Source: an uncultured Candidatus Saccharibacteria bacterium | GTDB taxonomy: Bacteria > Patescibacteria > Saccharimonadia > Saccharimonadales > 2-12-FULL-41-12 | Direction: 5' to 3' | Assembly (NCBI GenBank): GCA_946478995.1 | Contig: CAMLDK010000017.1 | Coordinates: 1 to 14,302 of the forward strand | DNA: 14,302 nucleotides | Shown here: positions 8,747 through 14,302 of the stretch, piece by piece | Layout of the letters: each line of letters begins with the position of its first letter | Position numbering within the stretch: the stretch's first letter is position 1 | Translations under genes and position numbers: made by a program | Notes under the pieces: generated by a model | Databases searched by the model: none | What the model was told of the DNA's origin: nothing | The model's input: only the letters and a program-made list of their open reading frames with translations

Positions 8747-8807
8747 TTTTGTTTTTTATTTTTTGTTTTGTTTTTAGAGGTTTTTATTTTTCTAGAAACT
8801 AATGATA

Positions 8808-8836
8808 AAGATAGCAATTAAGACGCTGATTGTCAA
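8808..8836 (-). promoter_or_regulatory. Promoter of the giant surface-protein gene
   Basis: Read on the minus strand: a consensus -35 TTGACA (8836-8831), a 17-nt spacer, and -10 TATCTT (8813-8808) with the extended TG-n element just upstream. Predicted transcription start is near 8801, giving a leader of about 55 nt that is A-rich and has no Shine-Dalgarno sequence. A perfect 10-bp palindrome, TTTCTAGAAA (8789-8798), lies just after the predicted start. Confidence 0.7.
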
Positions 8837-8858
8837 TCTGTAAAACTAGTGGGATAAT
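8830..8858 (+). promoter_or_regulatory. Promoter of prmC, predicted leaderless
   Basis: -35 TTGTCA (8830-8835), a 17-nt spacer, and an extended -10, TG at 8850-8851 then GATAAT (8853-8858). The predicted start falls at 8865-8866 and the prmC ATG begins at 8866, so the mRNA probably has no leader. Its -35 overlaps the opposing -35 on the other strand. Confidence 0.7.
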
Positions 8859-8865
8859 TTTGAGC

Positions 8866-9669
8866 ATGACTATCACTGAATGGCTTGTGGAAAACATGAA
8901 AAAATTAAAACAGGCCGGCGTCGATTCCCCCAGGAGAGATTGTCTGGTTTTTTTAGAAGACACCCTAGGCAAAGATCGGGCCTGGGTTGTCTCAAATCCC
9001 GAGCATAGGCTACAAATTCAGTCTTTGAAAACTCTAAGCCGGCTTATCGACCGCCGGGTTGGTAGAGAGCCTTTGGCTTATATCCGAGGCAAAGCATGGT
9101 TTTATGGACGGCTTTTTTATGTTGACCCCTCCGTCATGATACCCAGGCCGGAAAGCGAAGATTTTATTGAAATTATCCGAGAGATAAACCCCGGCGAACT
9201 AGTAGACTTAGGGACCGGGTCAGGATGTCTCGCTATTACCGCGAAGTTAGAGTTGCCTAAGTGTAGTGTTTTTGCCTACGATATTGATCAAAATGCCTTA
9301 GAAACTGCGAGAAAAAATGCCTTGAAACACCGGGCTAATATCGTGTTCGCGCAGTCGGACATGCTTCAACATGTAGCTAACAGCCCCTTCACTCTCGTAG
9401 CAAATTTGCCCTATGTACCGGAAGGTCTGATTACCAGCCCGGAAATACAACATGAGCCTGCTACCGCTCTTTTCTCAGGAAAAGACGGGCTAAATCATTA
9501 TCGAAGATTTTGGACAGAAATATTAAATTCGTTGCAACAACCACAACACATATTGATAGAATCCCTCGAGAACCAGCACGCCTACTTAAAAAATCTAGCC
9601 AATAAATCCGGATACACTCTGTCCTCGACTATAAATCTGGTGCAACGTTTCGATAAGAAGAATGTTTAA
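8866..9669 (+). CDS. prmC: Release factor glutamine methyltransferase (PrmC/HemK)
   Basis: PrmC uses S-adenosylmethionine to methylate the glutamine of the GGQ motif in release factors RF1 and RF2, in the cytoplasm. The 267-residue product has a helical N-terminal domain (about 1-75), the family segment GKAWFYGRLFYVDPSVMIPR with RPESE (about 76-98), SAM-binding motif I VDLGTGSG (113-120), the acidic YDID (138-141) and the catalytic motif NLPY (180-183). The canonical motif is NPPY, so position 2 is changed. Length is slightly below the usual 270-290. I chose ATG 8866 over an in-frame TTG at 8830 because that TTG lies in the -35 box and codons 1-12 are not family-like. The usual neighbour prfA is not in this window. 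The 3' end overlaps the htrA stop codon. Confidence 0.93.
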   Translation: MTITEWLVENMKKLKQAGVDSPRRDCLVFLEDTLGKDRAWVVSNPEHRLQIQSLKTLSRLIDRRVGREPLAYIRGKAWFYGRLFYVDPSVMIPRPESEDFIEIIREINPGELVDLGTGSGCLAITAKLELPKCSVFAYDIDQNALETARKNALKHRANIVFAQSDMLQHVANSPFTLVANLPYVPEGLITSPEIQHEPATALFSGKDGLNHYRRFWTEILNSLQQPQHILIESLENQHAYLKNLANKSGYTLSSTINLVQRFDKKNV

Positions 9670-10793
9670 TCTTTAAACTCTTCTAATGTAACGAGAAATT
9701 CTTGTTGGTTATCATTGCGCTGGACCTTGATCTTTATTTCGTCTCCGGCTGAATACTGACCCAGGATCGCCGTCAGGCTATTATGTTCATCGACTTTTCG
9801 GCCTTCAATCTCCACTATTACATCGCCTTCTTTAAGGCCGGCCTTGTCGGCTGGGCTGCCCTTTACTACGGCAGGCTCTTGTTGGGTATTGATCAGATAT
9901 GCCCCATTCTCTACTGATAGATTATTTTCTTCGGCTATCTCTTTGTTAAGGCTTATATATCTGACGCCTAGAAACGGACGTTTAAGCTCTCCGCTTTCTA
10001 TCACGCTTTTGATTAATCCTTTTATGTCATTTATCGGTATGGCGAATCCTATATTCTGCGCTCCGCCGCCGGCTACAGCCGTATTAACTCCTATGACTTC
10101 GCCGCCTGAGTTAACTAGAGGACCGCCGGAATTACCTTGGTTTATGGCCGCATCCGTTTGAAATAAATCTACCAGATTTTCTGCGGCAAACTCCGTACCT
10201 GCTGCTACATCGCGGCCATAACCGGAGATAATTCCACTTGTAACCGTATTCTGGAATTGGCCTAATGCATTGCCTATAGCAACAACCCCGTCCCCGACAA
10301 CTACCTTGCTTGAGTCGCCGATACTAACCGGTTTTAAATCATTCCCTTCAGTGTCGTTTATCTTTAAAAAAGCTATGTCAAGCGGGTCATTATCCGCGGT
10401 TTTTCTTACTAAAGAGATGTCTTCAATCGTATCTCCGCTTGATAGAGTGATACTAATCTTAGGATCGCCGTCAGGGATTACATGGCGGTTAGTAACTATA
10501 TAGCCGTCTTCACTAATGATAAATCCTGTACCGGCTGACCTGCTAATGAAGTCCTGCGGACCAAAAAGTGTATTATTGACCTGTTTAGTTTGAACATTAA
10601 TCGATACTACGCTTTCTCCCACGTCTTCTGCGATCGAGCTAATCAGACTCTTGTTATTTCCATTGATAGGACTAGCATCACCGCTTAATTGACCGGTGTT
10701 TTTAAATGCGAAATAGCCGCCTATAAACCCTCCGCTTACACTAAGGAGCAGTACAAAGATTAACTTCGCTAGATTATCATTTATCTTAAACAC
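9666..10793 (-). CDS. HtrA/DegP-like trypsin-type serine protease with one PDZ domain
   Basis: This is an extracytoplasmic protease of family S1C, whose members degrade or hold misfolded envelope proteins. The 375-residue product has a membrane anchor (about 9-30, LIFVLLLSVSGGFIGGYFAF), a linker, then a protease domain (about 55-265). The complete catalytic triad is visible: His104 in TNRHV, Asp139 in DPLDIAFLK and Ser222 in GNSGGPL. One PDZ domain follows (about 273-372) with GSPADKAGLKEGDVI. The GTG start at 10793 is supported by GGAGG at 10803-10799, five bases upstream. It is the last gene of the LCP-membrane protein-htrA cluster, 21 nt after its neighbour. It may serve quality control of surface proteins; its relation to the giant fibre is inference. 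Confidence 0.95.
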   Translation of the reverse strand: MFKINDNLAKLIFVLLLSVSGGFIGGYFAFKNTGQLSGDASPINGNNKSLISSIAEDVGESVVSINVQTKQVNNTLFGPQDFISRSAGTGFIISEDGYIVTNRHVIPDGDPKISITLSSGDTIEDISLVRKTADNDPLDIAFLKINDTEGNDLKPVSIGDSSKVVVGDGVVAIGNALGQFQNTVTSGIISGYGRDVAAGTEFAAENLVDLFQTDAAINQGNSGGPLVNSGGEVIGVNTAVAGGGAQNIGFAIPINDIKGLIKSVIESGELKRPFLGVRYISLNKEIAEENNLSVENGAYLINTQQEPAVVKGSPADKAGLKEGDVIVEIEGRKVDEHNSLTAILGQYSAGDEIKIKVQRNDNQQEFLVTLEEFKD

Positions 10794-10806
10794 CTGCCCC
10801 TCCCTT
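10794..10806 (-). promoter_or_regulatory. Strong Shine-Dalgarno of the htrA-like gene
   Basis: The minus strand reads AAGGGAGGGGCAG immediately before the GTG start codon. This purine-rich site decides for the GTG start and shows that anti-SD pairing is used here, unlike at the A-rich leader of the giant gene. Confidence 0.75.
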
Positions 10807-10814
10807 TGAAACCG

Positions 10815-11567
10815 TTATATTGCCTTATCGCCCCAATCCGAGAAAACTACTATTACGAACACTATGGCCAGCATCATGGCTATCAATTGGCGTTTTATCG
10901 TCGTATGCAGCTTCTTATGCTTCTCTAAATAGTATAAAGCACTCAGACAAACCCCCATCACCGTAACGAGCAAAGCAGGCTGGGCTATAGATCCAAAGAA
11001 AATCAGCCAGTGTCCCAGCACCCACATTATGCTGGCTGCGAAAAATGCCCATATAGAAGATATAAGGCTGCCGTGCAATTCATCAAATACTGCGAAGAAA
11101 TGTCTTGCGCAGAAATAGCTAATCAACCAAAAACCAATCACATACACCGCTAAATCCGCCCCTTTGAAAGCTAGGAAAAACGATACGCTGCCTAATGTCT
11201 GGGCGGTCAGGGCCTGTAATGATACCAGCAGGGTGGTTGAACCCGATTTTATAAAAAGTAGCCATACTTCATAGAGAAACACCCATAAAGCTTGAGCCCA
11301 TATATTGTTTGTTTGAGCTATAAATATAATAAAGCTTAGACCCGCTATGATATCTACCGCATTTGACCGTAAATGCGCGATCCAATGCCGTGGATGCACC
11401 GCAAACATGCGCCACTTACTCAGAAGTAAAACGATAAATGCTACCGCTAAAAGATCTAATCTGATAAATAGCCAGGCGAATAGCGGCACTAACGCTATAA
11501 AAGCCAGATGAAAGAAATGCGCAAAGCCTTTACCGGGACGGAATCTGGCTGCCAAGTACTTAGCCAT
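10815..11567 (-). CDS. Polytopic membrane protein of unknown function
   Basis: I cannot assign a function. The 250-residue product is almost entirely hydrophobic, with about eight transmembrane helices (roughly 18-36, 38-50, 70-86, 89-107, 117-135, 138-157, 170-191, 196-213, 225-243). Polar signatures between helices include KWRMFAVHPRHWIAHLRSNA (51-70), the SGSTT turn (108-112), CARHFF (153-158) and the C-terminal FSDWGDK (242-248). I recall similar proteins from Saccharibacteria genomes but no characterised homologue. It begins 18 nt after the LCP stop, with GGAG at 11582-11579 as a plausible ribosome binding site, and ends 21 nt before htrA. Cotranscription with LCP and htrA suggests a role in the envelope. 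The several His and Arg residues near membrane borders could be functional. Confidence 0.85.
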   Translation of the reverse strand: MAKYLAARFRPGKGFAHFFHLAFIALVPLFAWLFIRLDLLAVAFIVLLLSKWRMFAVHPRHWIAHLRSNAVDIIAGLSFIIFIAQTNNIWAQALWVFLYEVWLLFIKSGSTTLLVSLQALTAQTLGSVSFFLAFKGADLAVYVIGFWLISYFCARHFFAVFDELHGSLISSIWAFFAASIMWVLGHWLIFFGSIAQPALLVTVMGVCLSALYYLEKHKKLHTTIKRQLIAMMLAIVFVIVVFSDWGDKAI

Positions 11568-11585
11568 CAGGCGCTAAACTCCACT

Positions 11586-13004
11586 TTATTGGGATGCATC
11601 ATCACCAAGTATTATAACAAAATCATTGGTCCCTACTCTTAGGTTGGAGTCCGGGAGAGAATTGATCGCTGTTATATTAAGCCGTTTTTGAAGATAGTGT
11701 TTCGTATATTTATTATCCCTGAAGCCCATATCTACCAAGATAGTATTTTTATAATCAGATGAGGGGGTGTTATCTATCCTGGTAACCTTATATCCGTATG
11801 ATCGTAATTCTTCTGCCTTCTCAAGTGCAAGCGAGGGCCTGGAAGTACCATTAAGTATCACGACGCCGGCATCTTCCTGCTTCATAAAGCTGTCACGCAA
11901 GGTATTCCTTATGTAATAATGAATATCCTTGTAATTATCCTGTCCTAAGGCAGGAAGCACCACTGATAGACCGCCCAAATTTGCAGTAGTCAGGTAATAA
12001 TGAGGCGGATCCGCCAGCCCTATTGACTGGACTTTGTTGCTATCTATGTCCTTGACTATCGAATATAGCTTGTTCAGATCATCGAAGCTGAAACTTGTCT
12101 GGACATTTTTGCCGAATTGATCAAGCAGCTGGGAAATTTTTGCCGGGTTTGAAAACGTTCCGGCACTTAATATCTTATCCTTCAAGCCAAGTATCATCAG
12201 CCTTTGTCTTTCGGAACGGTCGAAATCTCCGCGGGCACTCGTATAACGCGACCTGGAATACGCCAATGCTTCAAATCCTTCAAAATGCTTCGGACCGGCT
12301 TTGACGTTAAGATAATAATTCTGGCCATTTATCCTCATATGTTCGCGCACTGCCTTAGGAACATTCACATCTATACCACCAACCGTATCTATAGCTTCTA
12401 TGAAGCCTTTGAAATCAATAGTCGCATTATAGTGAACAGGGATACCCAACACGTTCTCTACGGTTTTCTCCACCAGCTGTACGCCTTGTTTCTCAGCTTT
12501 TTTGACAGTATCGGCATTAGTGTTGCCCGCATTTGCCAGATAGTTTGACTTGCCGCTGTAGAAAACGGTGTTTATCTTCATTGAGCCGTAATCCGGTACC
12601 GTTACATACAGGTCTCTAGGTATGCTTACTATCCCCGCGCTTTTTTCAATAGGGTCGATGCTGACTAATATTATAGTGTCCGTCAGATCAGGCCCGTCAT
12701 GGCCTTCGCCGCCTCTGCCCAGTAGCAGTATATTTATCCTGCCATCTCCCTCTACATTTAGTTGTGACGGGTCCACGTTCTGATTAAGCGCAGCTGCTCC
12801 GCCGCCGCCGCCAAGCGCCTTAAAGAAGTTGAGATAGCCTTTTACCACTAAAAAACCTACGAGAGACAAAATGATTACAATCGCAGCTATTATAATTTTT
12901 TTTTCTTTTGCTTTTTTTCTTTTGCTTTTCCCATCTTTCGGAAGCTCTGGAATGTTTACCCGGTAAATGGCCAGGTGTTCTTGCGCTACTTTTAGGAAGC
13001 TCAA
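11586..13004 (-). CDS. LytR-CpsA-Psr (LCP) family glycopolymer transferase with LytR_C domain
   Basis: LCP proteins transfer glycopolymers from lipid carriers to the cell wall. The frame, counted from TTG 13004, gives 472 residues: a Lys-rich cytoplasmic tail, a membrane helix (about 37-56, IIIAAIVIILSLVGFLVV), a Gly/Asn linker, the LCP domain (about 88-282) and a LytR_C domain (about 378-468, starting VVILNGTSRPSLA). LCP signatures are NILLLGRGG, DLTDTIILVSID with conserved Asp, SIPRDLYV with catalytic-region Arg130, VGGIDV and the Arg-rich SRSRYTSARGDFDRSERQR (250-268). TTG 13004 has no convincing ribosome site and a stop codon just upstream (13019-13017). The true start is probably ATG 13203 in another frame; see the N-terminal fragment. 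First gene of the cluster; promoter likely at 13248-13276. Confidence 0.9.
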   Translation of the reverse strand: MSFLKVAQEHLAIYRVNIPELPKDGKSKRKKAKEKKIIIAAIVIILSLVGFLVVKGYLNFFKALGGGGGAAALNQNVDPSQLNVEGDGRINILLLGRGGEGHDGPDLTDTIILVSIDPIEKSAGIVSIPRDLYVTVPDYGSMKINTVFYSGKSNYLANAGNTNADTVKKAEKQGVQLVEKTVENVLGIPVHYNATIDFKGFIEAIDTVGGIDVNVPKAVREHMRINGQNYYLNVKAGPKHFEGFEALAYSRSRYTSARGDFDRSERQRLMILGLKDKILSAGTFSNPAKISQLLDQFGKNVQTSFSFDDLNKLYSIVKDIDSNKVQSIGLADPPHYYLTTANLGGLSVVLPALGQDNYKDIHYYIRNTLRDSFMKQEDAGVVILNGTSRPSLALEKAEELRSYGYKVTRIDNTPSSDYKNTILVDMGFRDNKYTKHYLQKRLNITAINSLPDSNLRVGTNDFVIILGDDASQ

Positions 13005-13203
13005 TCTGCGAGCCGCCTATAGATGAAGGCGTCAGCCCCTCCGGCTTTCCTGTAAAATCATCGATCTTGCGAACCGGGCGAGAATGGGCCGAGCGGTTCG
13101 GCTCCTTAAGCCCGCGGTCGAACCTATTGCCGCCTAGCCCGGAATTCCCAGCCGGGATAAAACCATCGATTGATTTTCTTTTTTTGTTGCGTGATGAATC
13201 CAT
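12820..13203 (-). CDS. Displaced N-terminal reading frame of the LCP gene (frameshift or slippage)
   Basis: ATG 13203 opens a frame of 127 codons whose first 80-100 residues look real: Lys/Arg-rich with SIDGFIP at residues 11-17, a motif I recognise from the start of Saccharibacteria LCP proteins. It is out of frame with the LCP body. Removing one base anywhere between 13017 and the A-tract at 12904-12896 joins the frames into a 538-residue protein with the normal order: disordered basic tail, membrane helix, LCP, LytR_C. After the A-tract this frame turns into unlikely sequence (NYNSCDCNHF), while the other frame gives the membrane helix. Causes could be a sequencing or assembly indel, a true mutation, or slippage on the A-tract. 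Confidence 0.6.
   Translation of the reverse strand: MDSSRNKKRKSIDGFIPAGNSGLGGNRFDRGLKEPNRSAHSRPVRKIDDFTGKPEGLTPSSIGGSQIELPKSSARTPGHLPGKHSRASERWEKQKKKSKRKKNYNSCDCNHFVSRRFFSGKRLSQLL
12896..12904 (-). other. A9 homopolymer at the LCP frame junction
   Basis: The coding strand has nine consecutive A residues exactly where the N-terminal frame meets the membrane-helix frame. Both frames read Lys codons across it. With eight A residues the upstream frame enters IIIAAIV directly. Such tracts are typical sites of sequencing indels and of polymerase slippage. Confidence 0.7.
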
Positions 13204-13247
13204 AAAAATAAAAACTACAAAAAGAACCCTGTTTATAGCGTTAATTC

Positions 13248-13276
13248 ATTATAGCGTCTTTGGGGGGCGCTTGCTA
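13248..13276 (-). promoter_or_regulatory. Probable promoter of the LCP cluster
   Basis: Minus strand: perfect -10 TATAAT (13253-13248) with a weak -35, TAGCAA (13276-13271), at 17 nt. Predicted start is near 13241, about 38 nt before ATG 13203. This distance favours 13203 rather than 13004 as the gene start. Confidence 0.5.
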
Positions 13277-13280
13277 CAAT
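13252..13280 (+). promoter_or_regulatory. Probable extended -10 promoter of lepB
   Basis: TG at 13272-13273, then TACAAT at 13275-13280, is an extended -10 element; no good -35 is visible at 13252-13257. It interleaves with the opposing LCP promoter. The leader to the lepB start would be about 75 nt. Confidence 0.4.
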
Positions 13281-13348
13281 AAAGCCTAAGCTTTTTTATC
13301 TCAAATAATCACTTTTAATATTTATTTTGTGTTAAGCTCATCTCATAT

Positions 13349-13353
13349 GGAGG
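13349..13353 (+). promoter_or_regulatory. Shine-Dalgarno that sets the lepB start
   Basis: GGAGG lies 8 nt before TTG 13362. The upstream in-frame candidates, GTG 13329 and ATG 13347, lie before or on top of this site and have no SD of their own. This argues for the TTG. Confidence 0.65.
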
Positions 13354-13361
13354 AAGTTCAT

Positions 13362-13997
13362 TTGTCCAGCAAAAAACCTTATGGCGAAGACGATAAAAAG
13401 CCGGAAAGGCCAAAGAAAAAATCCGTCTTCAGTGAAATGTTTTCCGTCGTCGGTATATTGATATTAGCCCCGCTGATAGCGATATTTTTAACCTTTTTCA
13501 TATTCCAGTCATATGTTGTAGACGGACCTAGCATGGAGAACACCCTGCACGATCAAGACCGTCTGATCGTATGGAAAGCCTCTAAAACCCTGTCGAGGAT
13601 AACTAACAAGGATTTCATACCGGCGAGATATTCAATCATCGTGTTTAAAGAAAAGGGCGCTACAGGTATATCGGATAATGCGGAAAAACAACTCGTTAAA
13701 AGAGTTATTGGTCTGCCCGGAGACCGAGTAGTTATAAAAGACGGTTCGGTAGTAGTCTATAACGCAGAAAACATAGACGGGTTCTATCCGGACAGAAATA
13801 TTCCTCCGTCAGCCAATCTGGAAGATACTGAAGGCACCGAAGTCGATTATACCGTCAAGCCGGGGGAGGTGTACGTGCTAGGAGACAATAGAAGTAATTC
13901 CCTTGATTCCCGGGCGTTCGGACCGATAAAATCCGAAGATATCGTAGGGACTTTAGCGGTCAGAATATTCCCGTTCGATAAAATACAAAAGTTTTAA
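13362..13997 (+). CDS. lepB: Type I signal peptidase
   Basis: Signal peptidase I cleaves signal peptides from exported preproteins at the outer face of the membrane, using a Ser/Lys dyad. From TTG 13362 the product has 211 residues: a polar Lys-rich N-terminus, one membrane helix (about 28-48), box B GPSMENTL with nucleophile Ser57, box D KRVIGLPGDR with general-base Lys113, and box E GDNRSNSLDSRAFG (174-187). Both catalytic residues are present and the length is typical of Gram-positive-type SipS enzymes. If GTG 13329 or ATG 13347 were used, 11 or 5 residues would be added; the ribosome site favours TTG. It is divergent from the LCP cluster and its stop is 2 nt from the stop of convergent parB. 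Confidence 0.95.
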   Translation: MSSKKPYGEDDKKPERPKKKSVFSEMFSVVGILILAPLIAIFLTFFIFQSYVVDGPSMENTLHDQDRLIVWKASKTLSRITNKDFIPARYSIIVFKEKGATGISDNAEKQLVKRVIGLPGDRVVIKDGSVVVYNAENIDGFYPDRNIPPSANLEDTEGTEVDYTVKPGEVYVLGDNRSNSLDSRAFGPIKSEDIVGTLAVRIFPFDKIQKF

Positions 13998-13999
13998 AC

Positions 14000-14302
14000 T
14001 TAGCCGTTAAGCTTATCCAGGATACGCTTGAGGTCTTCTTTTGATGTATAGCTGATCTCAATCTTTCCGCCTTTGCTCGATTGACGTATCAGCACCCTCG
14101 TATCAAGTTTTTTTGCCAAGGATTGGCTTTGCTTGTTTTCAGTAGGTTTTTTTTGCGGCTTTTTCTTTGGATTTTGCTTTCGGCTTGTTACAAATTCTTC
14201 AGCTTTCCGAACCGACCACCCCAGTTTAGTTATATTGTCTACCAATTCATCCTGCAGCTCAGGACGGCCTTTCAGGGCAAGGACGGCTCTGGAATGGCCC
14301 TC
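14000..14302 (-). CDS. parB: ParB-family chromosome partitioning protein, C-terminal part (5' end outside window)
   Basis: ParB binds centromere-like parS sites and, with the ATPase ParA, segregates and loads SMC onto the chromosome. The frame stays open to the right edge, so only the last 100 codons are seen. They start EGHSRAVLALKGRPELQDEL, the end of the ParB DNA-binding core (the EGHARALL-type motif). This is followed by WSVRKAEEFV, a long Lys/Gln/Pro-rich linker (KKKPQKKPTENKQ), and a C-terminal beta-alpha dimerisation segment with GGKIEISYTSKEDLKRILDKL. This layout matches chromosomal ParB/Spo0J. Its position suggests the window may be near the replication origin, but no parS, dnaA or parA is visible here. 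The stop codon lies 2 nt from lepB's. Confidence 0.9.
   Translation of the reverse strand, partial: EGHSRAVLALKGRPELQDELVDNITKLGWSVRKAEEFVTSRKQNPKKKPQKKPTENKQSQSLAKKLDTRVLIRQSSKGGKIEISYTSKEDLKRILDKLNG

Noticed and set aside
8830..8865. TTG 8830 as the prmC start
   Set aside because: The codon overlaps a good -35 hexamer, and the 12 extra residues do not resemble PrmC N-termini.
12095..12548. Plus-strand frames antisense to the LCP gene
   Set aside because: They are shadows of the LCP coding sequence with no domain or start signal.
13329..13361. GTG 13329 or ATG 13347 as the lepB start
   Set aside because: The only good Shine-Dalgarno (13349-13353) lies downstream of both and is correctly spaced for TTG 13362.
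13990..14020. Terminator between lepB and parB
   Set aside because: Only a 4-bp stem (CTTA/TAAG) is visible around 13999-14010, with no U tract; too weak to call.

Overview
The window looks like chromosomal DNA of a Candidate Phyla Radiation (Patescibacteria) bacterium, most probably a Saccharibacteria (TM7) relative. This rests on recognition only: the N-terminal SIDGF motif upstream of the LytR-CpsA-Psr (LCP) protein, a polytopic membrane protein ending FSDWGDK, A-rich or leaderless gene starts, and a very large modular fibre-like surface protein. No phylogenetic search was possible. I see no tRNA, rRNA, CRISPR array, insertion sequence or integrase.

Left part (1-8746, minus strand): one reading frame stays open from an ATG at 8746 to the left edge, giving at least 2915 codons with its C-terminus outside the window. 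It encodes a membrane-anchored giant protein: a short cytoplasmic N-terminus, one transmembrane helix, a collagen-like stretch of 16 Gly-X-Y triplets, then about 2670 residues of Gly/Thr/Ser/Asn-rich beta-type repeats. These carry motifs known from phage and bacterial tail fibres (TELNxLDG, STGTQTFxGDKTF, GSYG...TVDAQGRI) and 14 closely spaced cysteine pairs. Long open frames on the plus strand here are antisense shadows.

Junction (8747-8865): two divergent sigma70-like promoters share one near-palindromic -35 element (TTGTCAA). One reads left into the giant gene. The other reads right into prmC, whose ATG sits at the predicted transcription start, so prmC is probably leaderless.

Right part (8866-14302): prmC (release-factor glutamine methyltransferase, +) ends tail-to-tail, overlapping by 4 nt, with a three-gene minus-strand cluster. 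In transcription order the cluster is an LCP glycopolymer transferase, a polytopic membrane protein of unknown function, and an HtrA-like serine protease with one PDZ domain. The LCP gene has its likely N-terminus in a different frame, joined near a 9-base poly-A tract. Divergent to it is lepB (signal peptidase I, +), which ends 2 nt before the stop codon of a convergent parB fragment that runs off the right edge.

Taken together, most genes serve the cell envelope: preprotein processing (LepB), wall glycopolymer attachment (LCP), extracytoplasmic protein quality control (HtrA) and a very large surface fibre. PrmC and ParB are housekeeping genes for translation termination and chromosome segregation.
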